From Ehrlichia minasensis (GTDB taxonomy: Bacteria; Pseudomonadota; Alphaproteobacteria; Rickettsiales; Anaplasmataceae): a DNA stretch of 64,000 nt. The stretch is from positions 62,001 through 126,000 of the forward strand of contig CDGH01000070.1 in NCBI GenBank assembly GCA_000825765.1, written 5' to 3'. Made by a program: the position numbers and the translations under genes. Shown here in pieces: positions 45,533-55,087 of this stretch. The number at the start of each line of letters is the position of its first letter. Position 1 is the stretch's first letter. Under the pieces are notes generated by a model. That model did not search any database and had not been told where the DNA came from. It saw nothing but the letters and a program-made list of their open reading frames with translations.

Positions 45533-46378
45533 ATGGCTAATCTTAAAGCTCTGTTGTTAAGAATAAAAAGTGTAAAGTCTATACAAAAGACTACTAAGGT
45601 TATGCAGATGATATCTGCTGCTAAGTTACATAAGGTACAACAAAAATTGGAAAATGCTAGAAAGCATCTATTAGAAATAAATGATGTTGTAGATTCTGTT
45701 GCTAAAGATAATGTAAGTGATGTTTTTTCTGAATATAAAAAGGAAAAGGTTTTATTGATTGTTATGTCTTCTGATAGGGGGTTATGTGGTAATTTTAATA
45801 ATCTGATAGTGAAGTTTACTAAATCTTATATTGAAAGCTTGGAAAATAATGATAAGGAAGTAAAGTTGTTGTTTTTTGGTAAAAAGGCATATGATATGAT
45901 GTATAGTCAATATTCAGACAAGGTTTTGAATGTATTGCCTGATGTTAAATCTATTACAAATTTTTTATATTTTAAGCTTTTTGTATATAGTAGTGGTGTT
46001 AATTTTGAAAAATTTGATAATGTTATAGTGTTATTTAATAAGTTTTATAATACTGTATTGCAGAAACCTAGTGCTCAAGAATTAATTCCTTGTAATATTG
46101 AAATGTCAGTTTCATTAAAAGAGATGTATCAATATGAGCCAACATATGTTGATGTTATTTCTACTATAAGTTTAGGTTATATATTAAATTTAATGTATAT
46201 TGCATTTTTAGAAAATTCTGCTAGTGAACATTGTTCACGCATGATTGCTATGGAATCTGCAAATCGTAATACTAAGGATATGTTAAATAAATTGGCATTA
46301 GAATATAATCGTTCTAGGCAAGCTTCTATAACTACTGACTTAATAGAGATAATTAGTGGTTTTGAATCGTTAAATTAA
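45533..46378 (+). CDS. atpG: ATP synthase gamma chain
   Basis: Central rotating shaft of F1 ATP synthase. The N-terminus Ala-Asn-Leu-Lys-Ala-Leu-Leu-Leu-Arg-Ile-Lys-Ser-Val-Lys-Ser and the C-terminal helix with Glu-Tyr-Asn-Arg-Ser-Arg-Gln-Ala-Ser-Ile-Thr-Thr-Asp-Leu-Ile-Glu-Ile are diagnostic. Start placed at the second ATG (45533) because it gives the family-standard beginning; an ATG two codons upstream is possible. It has 281 residues. No other atp gene is nearby, consistent with the scattered ATP synthase genes of this family. folE follows after 13 nt. Confidence 0.95.
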   Translation: MANLKALLLRIKSVKSIQKTTKVMQMISAAKLHKVQQKLENARKHLLEINDVVDSVAKDNVSDVFSEYKKEKVLLIVMSSDRGLCGNFNNLIVKFTKSYIESLENNDKEVKLLFFGKKAYDMMYSQYSDKVLNVLPDVKSITNFLYFKLFVYSSGVNFEKFDNVIVLFNKFYNTVLQKPSAQELIPCNIEMSVSLKEMYQYEPTYVDVISTISLGYILNLMYIAFLENSASEHCSRMIAMESANRNTKDMLNKLALEYNRSRQASITTDLIEIISGFESLN

Positions 46379-46391
46379 TAAGTGAGAATTT

Positions 46392-46964
46392 ATGAAAAAT
46401 GGCAAGCCTTCTGATAGTCAGGCAGAAGAAGCTATTAATTTATTGATCAGGTGGATAGGAGATGATCCGACTAGGATGGAGCTTACTGGTACTGCTAAGC
46501 GTGTATTGAATATTTATAAGAAGTTTTTTTCAGGATATCAAGTAGATGTGCTTTCTATGCAAGATACAGTTTTACTTGCTGAAAATTATAACGGTATGAT
46601 AATTGTTAAAAATACTGAATTTACATCTTATTGTGAACACCATATTGTTCCTATAAGGGGAAAAATAGATATTGGATATATTCCTGATAAATTAATATTT
46701 GGTTTGGGTAAAGTAATTAAGTTGATTAATTGTTTTACAAAAAGATTGCAACTTCAGGAAAGATTAACTATGGAAATTGCTAACGCATTGGATTGTTATT
46801 TATCACCTAAAGGAGTTATTGTATCTATTGAAGCAGTGCATGATTGTATTGCATGTTGTGAAGAAATAGATAAAAATAACTTAGACTTGCAAACCACTTG
46901 TGTAATTGGTGTTTTCAAAGATAATATGGATCTTAGAAAAGAATTTTTTACTAATATTGGTTGA
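46392..46964 (+). CDS. folE: GTP cyclohydrolase I
   Basis: First enzyme of folate/pterin synthesis, turning GTP into dihydroneopterin triphosphate. Zinc ligands Cys81 and His84 in Tyr-Cys-Glu-His-His-Ile-Val-Pro, and Cys152 in Ala-Val-His-Asp-Cys, are intact. Oddity: after Cys152 the family normally has Met/Lys-x-x-Arg-Gly, whereas here the residues are Ile-Ala-Cys-Cys-Glu-Glu, so a conserved arginine that binds the GTP triphosphate is absent and the C-terminal end diverges. Length 190 is normal. It lies between atpG and pmbA with 12-13-nt gaps, an apparent operon. folB of the same pathway is at 55.9 kb. Confidence 0.9.
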   Translation: MKNGKPSDSQAEEAINLLIRWIGDDPTRMELTGTAKRVLNIYKKFFSGYQVDVLSMQDTVLLAENYNGMIIVKNTEFTSYCEHHIVPIRGKIDIGYIPDKLIFGLGKVIKLINCFTKRLQLQERLTMEIANALDCYLSPKGVIVSIEAVHDCIACCEEIDKNNLDLQTTCVIGVFKDNMDLRKEFFTNIG

Positions 46965-46976
46965 TTGGAGGATAAG

Positions 46977-48311
46977 TTGAATATTTTAAATATAGCTGAA
47001 GATGCTGTAAAAAAAATAAAGAATATGGGATATATTGGTGATGTAGTAATTTATCAAAGTGATAAATTATCTTTGTCACAACGTCTGCATAAAATTGATG
47101 AGGTTATTCAATCTAAAAACTGTAAAATAGGGATCAGAGTTATTGTAAATAATAATCAGTTTGCCTGTATTTCTTCTAATGAATTTTCTAATATTTCAGA
47201 ACTGATCAATCATGCCATTTCTATGGCAAAGTTGTCTACAGGTGATCCATATATTTCCCTTTATGATGAATTTGTTGATAGAGCGAATTTAATGAGTAGT
47301 GATGATCTGATGATATTAGATAGAACTACTCTTACAATTGATCAATGTAAAAAAATTATTGAAGATATAGAAAGTGCTGCACTATCTTATGATAGTAGGA
47401 TTATTAATTCAGAAGGCTCTTCATTTTCTAGTGGTATAACAAATGTTGTGTTGGCAACTTCAAATGATTTTATAGGGTCTTATAGTAAATCTAATTTTGT
47501 AAGTAGTGTTGCTGTTATTGCTGGCATAAATGACAAAATGGAAGTAGGATATGATTTTTCTTCTGTGTGTAATTTTAGTGATATAAAAAATCCTATAGAG
47601 ATAGGGAAAGAGGCAGCATCAAGGGCAATTAACAGGTTAAATCCTAGAAAAGTACAAACTTCTAAAATGCCGGTTATAATTGAGAATAGAATAGCTAGTA
47701 CGTTATTAAAGAATTTTGCAAGTGCTATAAGAGGAGATAATATAGTTAATGCAACATCGTTTTTAAATGATAGTATTAATAAAAAAGTTTTTTCAGATGA
47801 TATTTTTATAGTAGATGATCCTTTAATGGTGTGTGGCTTATCTTCTAGACCTTTTGATGGTGAGGGAGTTATTGGAAATAAAAAATTTGTTGTAGAAAAT
47901 GGTATATTAAAAAGTTGGATTTTAGATATACGTTCAGCTAATAAATTGAAATTAAAAAGTACAGGAAATGCTGTAAGACATGCTAATGCATCAATTACTC
48001 CTGGGGTTAGCAATTTTTATATACAAAATGGGAATGTGTCTGTTGAAGAATTAATGTCAGATATAAAGAAAGGGCTTTATATTACTGATCTTTTTGGGTT
48101 TGGAATTAACTTAATTACTGGTGATTATAGTCAAGGAGCATCAGGGTTTTTTATAGAAAATGGAAAAATATCTTATCCAGTCAATGAAATTACAATTGCT
48201 AGTAAATTGCAATATATGTTTGCTGATATGTCTGTTGCAAATGATTTGCAATTTCTAAGTTCAGTTAATTCTCCTACTATCAGGATAAATGATGTTACAA
48301 TTGCTGGTTAA
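46977..48311 (+). CDS. pmbA: TldE/PmbA-type peptidase partner
   Basis: Member of the TldD/TldE (PmbA) family, which in other bacteria forms a heterodimeric metalloprotease that processes small peptides and unfolded antitoxins. The TldE half lacks the catalytic metal motif. The C-terminal block Asp-Tyr-Ser-Gln-Gly-Ala-Ser-Gly-Phe-Phe-Ile-Glu-Asn-Gly-Lys-Ile is diagnostic. The TTG at 46977 is taken as start because GGAGG (46967-46971) lies 5 nt before it; a TTG four codons upstream would put the RBS inside the gene. From this start it has 444 residues. A tldD partner is not in this window. 12 nt from folE. Confidence 0.88.
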   Translation: MNILNIAEDAVKKIKNMGYIGDVVIYQSDKLSLSQRLHKIDEVIQSKNCKIGIRVIVNNNQFACISSNEFSNISELINHAISMAKLSTGDPYISLYDEFVDRANLMSSDDLMILDRTTLTIDQCKKIIEDIESAALSYDSRIINSEGSSFSSGITNVVLATSNDFIGSYSKSNFVSSVAVIAGINDKMEVGYDFSSVCNFSDIKNPIEIGKEAASRAINRLNPRKVQTSKMPVIIENRIASTLLKNFASAIRGDNIVNATSFLNDSINKKVFSDDIFIVDDPLMVCGLSSRPFDGEGVIGNKKFVVENGILKSWILDIRSANKLKLKSTGNAVRHANASITPGVSNFYIQNGNVSVEELMSDIKKGLYITDLFGFGINLITGDYSQGASGFFIENGKISYPVNEITIASKLQYMFADMSVANDLQFLSSVNSPTIRINDVTIAG

Positions 48312-48909
48312 TAAATTTTTTAACTTGTCTTTCTAAATCTTTACTTAGTAGAACTATTGTAGTGTATGTAGTTTATTACAAAAGTACTTTATGTATTATT
48401 TATAATTATCTGTAAAGATAGTTTTTTTAGATTATCATTTGATATTTTATAAGTATTTTTCAGTATAGTAGTTTTATTATTATTGTATAGTGAATGTAGT
48501 GAAAATATATTAATTGTATCGTTTAAAACTATTATAATAGTAAGATTGATATATTATTGATAATTGTCTGTATAAGTAATTTTTTTAGGTTATCATTTGG
48601 TATTTTATAAGTATTTTTAGTATAGTACATTTTGTTATTATGATATGAATTAATATAGAACTCTAAAAATCAGATGTTGTGTAGGCTTTGAAATTTGTAG
48701 AATAAGCTGTAGTAGAGAATATGCAGTTAGTTATATAGCTATATTCAGGAAGTGGTAATAAAATACTTTAATTACATGTTGTTTTATCACTGCTTTTTAT
48801 TTATTAATATATTTTAGTAAGTCATACTTTTTCATTAATCAGGTAAAGCACATTATGTTAGTAATGTATTACTTAAAAGGTTAAATCATATTTTTCATAG
48901 TGTGACTTA
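48312..48909. other. Spacer with a direct repeat, convergent genes
   Basis: 598 bp between pmbA and the minus-strand reductase. Holds a direct repeat (48401-48485 and 48559-48643) and a 14-bp palindrome AGTAATGTATTACT (48860-48873). No gene seen. Confidence 0.5.
48401..48643. repeat. Two ~85-bp direct repeats, 158-bp period
   Basis: The blocks TATCATTTG-TATTTTATAAGTATTTTT and AGTATAGTA recur with the same order and the same 158-bp offset. About 80 percent identity by eye. Confidence 0.65.
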
Positions 48910-49926
48910 TTAATTCTTATTTGGTATACCTTTAGAAGTGGAATATTGAAAATTTAATGGAGAATTAGGATATACTGTGTGATATATATGATGACATGCC
49001 ACTGCAGATTCTGAAAATCCTGTAAGTATTAATTTAAGCTTTCCTGGATATGTAGCTATATCACCGACTGCGTATATTCTGTCATGACTTGTTCTACAAG
49101 TGTCAAAGTTTACAGGTATTTGATAACCTTTAATTTCTATGCCCCAGTTCAGTATTGAACCAAGATTTGCAGATGTGCCAAAAAATGGGAATAAATAATC
49201 AACTTGTAGTACAATTTCTTCGTGATTTGTGATATTTTGTACAACTACAGAATGTAATTTTCCTTCTTCTCCAATCAGTTTCTTGATTTGATATGGAACT
49301 ATAACATTTATTTTTCCACTTTGTGATAAGTTGTCAATTTGTAGTGCAGTATTAGGTGCACAACGAAAGTTCCTTCTCCTATGTACTATATATAGCTGAT
49401 TTGCTATTTTGGAAAGTTCGACTGCCCAATCAGCAGCTGAATTACCTCCTCCAGCTATCATGATGTTTTTATTATGAAAATCTGAAATCTTTCTTACTTG
49501 ATAAAATACTGACTTATTTTCATAATCTAGGATATTATCTATAGGTGGACGATTTGGACCAAATGCACCTGCTCCTGCTGCAATTACAATAACTTTACTT
49601 TGTATGATAATTCCTTTACTTGTTCTTATTAAAAAGTAATTTGAGTAATCTTCTATTTTTTCAGCGACCTGTTCTAATAAATACTGAGGATTGAACGGTT
49701 CAGATTGTTTTTTTAGATTATCTATTAATTCTTTACCGCTAATTATAGGGTATCCAGGTATGTCATATATTGGCTTTTCTGGGTATAATGCTGTACATTG
49801 ACCGCCAATTTCAGTTAATGCATCAATGACACAACATTGCATCTTGAGCATACCAGCTTGAAATACAGTAAATATTCCAACAGGTCCAGCACCTATCACT
49901 GCTATATCAGTTGTGTAATCAGTCAT
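48910..49926 (-). CDS. Ferredoxin/flavodoxin-NADP reductase, thioredoxin-reductase-like
   Basis: A 338-residue FAD- and NADPH-binding flavoprotein of the TrxR-like ferredoxin-NADP reductase type. The FAD-binding Gly-Ala-Gly-Pro-Val-Gly is at 12-17, the Gly-Gly-Gln-Cys-Thr-Ala-Leu-Tyr-Pro-Glu-Lys-Pro-Ile-Tyr-Asp-Ile-Pro-Gly segment is typical of this group, and the NADP site Gly-Gly-Gly-Asn-Ser-Ala-Ala-Asp is near 158-165. The Cys-x-x-Cys redox pair of true thioredoxin reductase is absent, which separates the two functions. Probably reduces the [2Fe-2S] ferredoxin encoded at 62.0-62.4 kb for Fe-S assembly. A 17-bp palindrome lies about 70 bp upstream. Confidence 0.9.
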   Translation of the reverse strand: MTDYTTDIAVIGAGPVGIFTVFQAGMLKMQCCVIDALTEIGGQCTALYPEKPIYDIPGYPIISGKELIDNLKKQSEPFNPQYLLEQVAEKIEDYSNYFLIRTSKGIIIQSKVIVIAAGAGAFGPNRPPIDNILDYENKSVFYQVRKISDFHNKNIMIAGGGNSAADWAVELSKIANQLYIVHRRRNFRCAPNTALQIDNLSQSGKINVIVPYQIKKLIGEEGKLHSVVVQNITNHEEIVLQVDYLFPFFGTSANLGSILNWGIEIKGYQIPVNFDTCRTSHDRIYAVGDIATYPGKLKLILTGFSESAVACHHIYHTVYPNSPLNFQYSTSKGIPNKN

Positions 49927-50231
49927 ATTTTTCTCTATATATTAGCCATATTTGATGCTAATACATTAAACTAAAGAAGGGAATTTATCTAGAAATATTC
50001 TAGAAAATGCTATTTAATAGATATGAATGTATAAGATATTATGACTGATGGTAGTAAAAAAGAACTATGTAAAGAAAAATGCTATATTTAAAGTGAAATG
50101 ATCAATTATTTAGTTAAGTGCTTTAAGTTCTATAAAATGTAAGTGTATACTAATGTGTATGTATATTATGAGAATTTACAGTACAAAGATAAATTTTACA
50201 AGTACAATAGCGTTGATGATATTATATAGTG
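49927..50231. other. 305-bp spacer upstream of the reductase
   Basis: Contains the palindrome at 49988-50004; nothing else recognised. rsmA ends at its right edge, on the same strand. Confidence 0.4.
49988..50004. promoter_or_regulatory. Perfect 17-bp palindrome upstream of the reductase gene
   Basis: TCTAGAA-ATA-TTCTAGA, centred 70 bp before the reductase ATG. Seven-base arms with a 3-bp centre are typical of a dimeric repressor or activator site. Its TAGAA/TTCTA core resembles the array upstream of putA but in the reversed arrangement. Confidence 0.45.
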
Positions 50232-51020
50232 TTATATAGAATTTGCAATTTTACAAAATTGTTCAATTGATAAGTTTTCAGGGCGTAAATTGTTATTGAT
50301 GTTTAATGATTGTAAAATTTCATCTGTGTTATTGATGAGTTTTTTTAATGTAGAACGTATCATTTTTCGTCGTTCACCAAATGTTACTTTTAACACTTGT
50401 GATAATTTGTTGTGATCTACATTGAATCTTGGTTTTGATAGCACAATAATGTTGATAACGGATGACATTACTTTAGGTTGAGGTGAAAATATTTCTGGTC
50501 CAAAATCTTCCATTTTTTGTACATTAGATAATAGTTGAATAAATATAGATAATGTACCATAGTTTTTATTATTTGGTTGTGCAACTATGCGGTCTGCTAC
50601 TTCTTTTTGAAACATTAATGTGAAGCTAGTGAAAAAATCAATATAATTTACCCATTTCATCAAAAGAGGTATTGCGATGTGATAAGGCAGGTTTGCTATT
50701 ATTTTTACTGGAGGTTCTATAATATTCCTTAAATCAATGTTTAGTGCATCTGATAATATGAATTCATATTTTCCATTAAATTCATCAACTATTTTCTTAT
50801 GTATTGGTAGTAACCTACTATCTTTCTCAATAGAGATTAATTTTTTTGGGTTTTTATTTAATATAGAATAGGTCATTGTGCCAAGTCCTGGCCCTATTTC
50901 TATTATTGAATAATCACTAATGTTTCCAGCATAACTAACTATTTGATCTGTAATATGTGTTGAAGATATAAAACATTGGCTTAACTCTTTTTTAGGATAT
51001 ATCCTGTTAATATGATGCAT
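50232..51020 (-). CDS. rsmA: 16S rRNA (A1518/A1519) dimethyltransferase
   Basis: KsgA/RsmA dimethylates two adjacent adenines in the 3' hairpin of 16S rRNA during 30S assembly. The SAM-binding [10 protein letters not shown] is at 41-50 and the catalytic Asn-Leu-Pro-Tyr-His at 110-114. The C-terminal lobe has the family Phe-Gly-x-Arg-Arg-Lys-Met segment. 262 residues, normal length. It is transcribed away from tRNA-Thr, with promoters in the 121-bp spacer. Confidence 0.96.
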   Translation of the reverse strand: MHHINRIYPKKELSQCFISSTHITDQIVSYAGNISDYSIIEIGPGLGTMTYSILNKNPKKLISIEKDSRLLPIHKKIVDEFNGKYEFILSDALNIDLRNIIEPPVKIIANLPYHIAIPLLMKWVNYIDFFTSFTLMFQKEVADRIVAQPNNKNYGTLSIFIQLLSNVQKMEDFGPEIFSPQPKVMSSVINIIVLSKPRFNVDHNKLSQVLKVTFGERRKMIRSTLKKLINNTDEILQSLNINNNLRPENLSIEQFCKIANSI

Positions 51021-51101
51021 AGTTAAAATTGATGTAATGGTAGATTATGCTTATTATACATGTAAAATAATGTATTGGATAGAAAATATGGTTTCTAGGT
51101 A

Positions 51102-51129
51102 TTGACTTTTATAGTATTACATATATAAA
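51102..51129 (+). promoter_or_regulatory. Promoter of tRNA-Thr-tpiA
   Basis: -35 TTGACT (51102-51107), 16-nt spacer, -10 TATAAA (51124-51129), 12 nt before the tRNA. tpiA begins 22 nt after the tRNA, so it is probably read from the same promoter. Confidence 0.7.
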
Positions 51130-51141
51130 ATTAAAATTCTA

Positions 51142-51214
<73 letters not shown>

Positions 51215-51236
51215 CGTTGTTTTTTTAGTAATTTTT

Positions 51237-51959
51237 ATGTCATTGCTCATCGTTGCTAATTGGAAGATGTATGGTGACTTTCTTACCTTTTCCTCTTTTA
51301 CAAAGGAATTAAGTGTTAGGCTAACTAATGTAAAAGCTGATTTAGAGGTAGTGTTATGTCCACCCTTTATTGCACTGTCTAAGATAGTTGATTGTATCTC
51401 TTGTATTAGATTTGGTGCACAAAATTGCTTTTATGAAACTGAAGGAAAATATACTGGTGAAATTAGTGCTAAAATGTTATATGACTGTGGATGTAGTTAT
51501 GTAATAGTTGGTCATTCTGAAAGGAGGAGCATATTTCATGAATCTGATTACCATGTACAGTTGAAAGCAAGTTCTGCTATTAAGTCTGGTTTAATACCAA
51601 TTATTTGTGTTGGAGAAACTTTATTAGATAGAGAGAATGGTATGCTGAAAGACTCGTTATTAAATCAATGTTATAATTCTTTTCCTAAAACTGGTAAATT
51701 TATTATAGCTTATGAACCTGTGTGGGCAATAGGGAGTAATACAATACCTTCTATTGGTATGATAACTGAGGCTTTAGAGATTATTAGGTCATACGATAGT
51801 ACATCTGATATTATATATGGTGGTGCAGTGAATCAAGATAATGTAAGGGATGTAATTGCTATAAGTCAATTATCTGGTGTATTAGTTGGTAGTGCAAGTT
51901 TAAAGTTAGATAGTTTTTGTAAAATAATACATGGTGCTGTAAATATGAGGCAAAACTAA
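51237..51959 (+). CDS. tpiA: Triosephosphate isomerase
   Basis: Interconverts dihydroxyacetone phosphate and glyceraldehyde 3-phosphate. In Ehrlichia, which lacks full glycolysis from glucose, it serves gluconeogenesis and lipid precursor supply. Active-site residues are clear: Asn8 and Lys10 in Ala-Asn-Trp-Lys-Met, His93 in Val-Gly-His-Ser-Glu-Arg-Arg, and Glu160 in Ala-Tyr-Glu-Pro-Val-Trp-Ala-Ile-Gly. The phosphate-binding Tyr-Gly-Gly-Ala-Val follows. 240 residues. Its stop codon overlaps the start of the next gene by 1 nt (TAATG). Confidence 0.97.
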   Translation: MSLLIVANWKMYGDFLTFSSFTKELSVRLTNVKADLEVVLCPPFIALSKIVDCISCIRFGAQNCFYETEGKYTGEISAKMLYDCGCSYVIVGHSERRSIFHESDYHVQLKASSAIKSGLIPIICVGETLLDRENGMLKDSLLNQCYNSFPKTGKFIIAYEPVWAIGSNTIPSIGMITEALEIIRSYDSTSDIIYGGAVNQDNVRDVIAISQLSGVLVGSASLKLDSFCKIIHGAVNMRQN

Positions 51960-52939
51960 TGAAAAAAATGTTAATTTTATGTTTATTTATTGTTAGTGTG
52001 CTTTTTAGTAATGCAGTTGTTTCAATAGATGATAATGCTAGTAGGCAATATATTTTAATTGGCACTGGTTCTATGACAGGAGTGTATTATCCTATTGGAG
52101 GTAGTATTTGTAGGTTCATAACAAGTGATTATAAAAGTAACAATAATAAAGTTATTTGTTCTATTTCTTCTACTACTGGGAGTGTATATAATCTCAATTC
52201 TATACGTTATTCAAATATGGATGTGAGTATTGTTCAGTCAGATCTAGAGTATTATGCATATCATGGTTTAGGTTTCTATGAAAAAATGCTTCCTATGGAA
52301 AATTTGAGAATGTTAGCGTCATTGCATAGGGAATATCTTACTATTGTTGTTAGAAAAAACTCTAATATATTAGTTATTGATGACATAAAAGGCAAAAGAA
52401 TTAATATTGGGAGTCCTGGTACTGGTGTAAGAGTTGCAATGTTAAAATTGTTAAATGAAAAAGGATGGACTAGAAAAGATTTTTCAGTAATGGCAGAGTT
52501 AAAATCTTCAGAACAAGCTCAAGCATTGTGTGATAATAAAATTGATGTTATGGTTGATATAATTGGACATCCTAATGCTTCAATTCAAGAAGCATCTGCA
52601 ACTTGTGATATAATGTTTGTGCCTTTAGATGATAAATTGATAGATGATTTGCATGCTAAGTATCCTTATTATCAGAAAGACGTTATTAATGGTAGCTTGT
52701 ATAATAATTCATCAAATATAAATACTGTATCAGTAAAGGCATCTTTAGTTACAACTACAGATTTAAGTGATGATTTAGCATATAAAATAGTAAAATCTAT
52801 GGTAACTCATTTACAAGAATTACGTGGTGTTACTGGATCTTTAAAAACTATTACTGTAAAAGATATGGCAAAATCAGATATTACTCCTATGCATGATGGT
52901 GCTAAACGCTACTATAAAGAAATTGGTGCTATAAAATAA
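51959..52939 (+). CDS. TAXI-family solute-binding protein
   Basis: Periplasmic protein of the TRAP-associated extracytoplasmic immunogenic (TAXI) family, thought to capture small acids such as glutamate for a TRAP transporter. A signal peptide (1 to about 22, with Cys-Leu-Phe-Ile-Val-Ser core) is followed by [15 protein letters not shown], the family hallmark, and later Asn-Ile-Gly-Ser-Pro-Gly-Thr-Gly. The 326-residue length is normal. It is translationally coupled to tpiA and 8 nt from tsaD. No TRAP permease is encoded nearby, so it may act alone or with a distant partner. Homologues in related bacteria are immunogenic. Confidence 0.93.
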   Translation: MKKMLILCLFIVSVLFSNAVVSIDDNASRQYILIGTGSMTGVYYPIGGSICRFITSDYKSNNNKVICSISSTTGSVYNLNSIRYSNMDVSIVQSDLEYYAYHGLGFYEKMLPMENLRMLASLHREYLTIVVRKNSNILVIDDIKGKRINIGSPGTGVRVAMLKLLNEKGWTRKDFSVMAELKSSEQAQALCDNKIDVMVDIIGHPNASIQEASATCDIMFVPLDDKLIDDLHAKYPYYQKDVINGSLYNNSSNINTVSVKASLVTTTDLSDDLAYKIVKSMVTHLQELRGVTGSLKTITVKDMAKSDITPMHDGAKRYYKEIGAIK

Positions 52940-52947
52940 GCAATTAA

Positions 52948-54000
52948 GTGAAGAAATCAGTAAAAGTAGTACTAGGGATAGAAACAAGTTGTGATGAGAC
53001 TGCTGTTGCTATTGTGAACAGTAACAAGGAGGTTTTATCACATAAAATTCTTTCTCAGAAAGAGCATGCAAAATATGGTGGGGTTGTTCCAGAAATTGCT
53101 TCTCGTGCTCATATTAATTATTTGTATGATTTAACTGTTAGTTGTATAGATGAGTCACAGCTTTCTTTGAATAACATAGATGCTGTTGCTGTTACTTCTG
53201 GTCCTGGACTTATTGGTGGGTTAATAGTTGGTGTAATGATAGCTAAAGGCATTGCTAGTGTTACTGGTAAGCCTATAATTGAGGTTAATCATTTGGAAGC
53301 TCATGCTTTAATTGTGCGCATGTTTTATGAAATTAATTTTCCGTTTTTGTTGTTGATAATATCTGGTGGGCATTGTCAGTTTTTAATAGTTTATAATGTG
53401 GGTTGTTATCATAAGTTAGGTTCTTCTTTAGATGATTCTTTAGGTGAAGTATTTGATAAAGTAGCGAAAATGTTAAATCTTGGATATCCTGGTGGACCAG
53501 TTATTGAGGAAAAATCTTTAAGTGGTGATAGTAAAAGCTTTATCTTACCAAGAGCACTAACTGGCCGTTGTGGTTGTGATTTTTCATTTTCTGGTCTTAA
53601 AACTGCTGTAAGGAATATTATTATAAATCATAAGTCTATAGATCATAAATTGATATGTGATATTTCAGCATCTTTTCAGGAGTGTGTTGGTGATATATTG
53701 GTGAATAGAATTAATAATGCAATTGCAATGTCGAAAGCTATAGATAAAAGAATTGATAAATTAGTAGTTACTGGTGGTGTTGCAGCAAATAAATTGTTAC
53801 GTAACCGTATGTTAGGATGTGCTTCTGATAATGATTTTAAAATATTGTATCCTCCAAGTAAATTGTGTACTGATAATGGTATTATGGTAGGATGGGCTGG
53901 TATTGAAAATTTTATTAAAGGTTATGTTTCAAATTTAGATTTTGCTCCAAAGGCAAGGTGGCCTTTAGAAAGTTTAAAATCTAATATAATGAGAGAGTAG
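52948..54000 (+). CDS. tsaD: tRNA N6-adenosine threonylcarbamoyltransferase
   Basis: TsaD (Gcp/YgjD) transfers the threonylcarbamoyl group to A37 of ANN-decoding tRNAs, with TsaB and TsaE. The N-terminal Gly-Ile-Glu-Thr-Ser-Cys-Asp-Glu-Thr (10-18), metal ligands His115 and His119 in Asn-His-Leu-Glu-Ala-His, and the Gly-Gly-Val-Ala-Ala-Asn motif are present. It starts with GTG at 52948, 8 nt after the TAXI gene; no in-frame ATG nearby fits. 350 residues. Probably the last gene of the tRNA-Thr-tpiA-TAXI-tsaD transcript. A fitting neighbour, since tRNA-Thr is itself a substrate. Confidence 0.96.
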   Translation: MKKSVKVVLGIETSCDETAVAIVNSNKEVLSHKILSQKEHAKYGGVVPEIASRAHINYLYDLTVSCIDESQLSLNNIDAVAVTSGPGLIGGLIVGVMIAKGIASVTGKPIIEVNHLEAHALIVRMFYEINFPFLLLIISGGHCQFLIVYNVGCYHKLGSSLDDSLGEVFDKVAKMLNLGYPGGPVIEEKSLSGDSKSFILPRALTGRCGCDFSFSGLKTAVRNIIINHKSIDHKLICDISASFQECVGDILVNRINNAIAMSKAIDKRIDKLVVTGGVAANKLLRNRMLGCASDNDFKILYPPSKLCTDNGIMVGWAGIENFIKGYVSNLDFAPKARWPLESLKSNIMRE

Positions 54001-55087
54001 ATGTATTTTATGCTATTTGTCTATTGACTTATTTTTAAAACAGTTATGTATAAAATTTCTTTTATAGTAAAGTGATATTGAGATTCAGGAAATAAATGAA
54101 ATATAGATGATGATTAAAAAATCAATTAATTATCTTAAATTCAATATATTATTTAATAAATAGTACATTATGTGGAATAATTAAAATTCAAAAAGTTAAT
54201 GTAAATGGATTATTTTTTCATTTTATTTATTAGGTAAATATTAGGAAAATTAAAGAAAGATTTAAACATTAATGTCAGATGCAAATAGATTTAAATTAAC
54301 ATAATAATCTAACACTATAACTTCCAATACATTATCAGGATAGTAAGATTCAGTATTCAAATAGATGTAATTAAAGCTAAATCTAGTTTAGCAAATGTCA
54401 ATTATTTTGTAAAATGTACATGAAGAGAGAGAAAGAATAGCATGTAGGAATGATTGTTAAAGATTCATATACTTAGTTATTCATAATAGTAGAAGTTCTA
54501 TGCTTAAAATTTCAGAAAGAAAAGTTGCTAACAAATAAATATCTTATTCTTTATATTGCAAGCTAGGAAAGATTATAAACTAGAAGTTTTTTGTATCAAG
54601 TTAATGTATTTGCAAACTAATAAATTTTATAAAAGTAATTTAGCCAAGCTTGAAATACTGATTTTTTTTAAATTGGAAAGTTATTGTTAGAAAAGAAATA
54701 TCGCAGATGCTCACACAACAAAGTTGTTATTTTTTATATGATGTTTTATATCTTGTTGTAAGTAATAGAAGTATTGCTATTAATTACTATGTATATCAAT
54801 CATTATTAAAAAATTATATTTTTTTACTTAGTCTGTAGACAGTAAGATTAAAAATAGATACATGTTTGAATGAATATTTAAAAGTTTATCCATGTATATT
54901 AAGTATTACGATTAAGTAGAAAATTATAGCACTTGTAATGATTATTATATGTGTGGACTGTATTGTAAAAAGTTATGTAATATACCATTAAAAACTTGAA
55001 TCTCAAGTTATTAGGGAGTACAATAGAACAAATTTATTAAAGCTATGAAACTCTGACAACTATACCTATTTCAGTATTTTAACAAAA
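54001..55087. other. 1,087-bp non-coding spacer
   Basis: The longest featureless stretch here. It has no credible frame and no tRNA or recognisable tmRNA, RNase P or SRP RNA. The only clean small structure is GCTAAA-TCTAG-TTTAGC (54376-54392). Composition is more A-rich than the flanking genes, as expected for decayed sequence. Confidence 0.5.

Noticed and set aside
54376-54392. GCTAAA-TCTAG-TTTAGC hairpin as a terminator or ncRNA
   Set aside because: Only a 6-bp stem, no T-run, and 376 bp from the nearest stop codon; short stems of this size are frequent by chance in AT-rich DNA.
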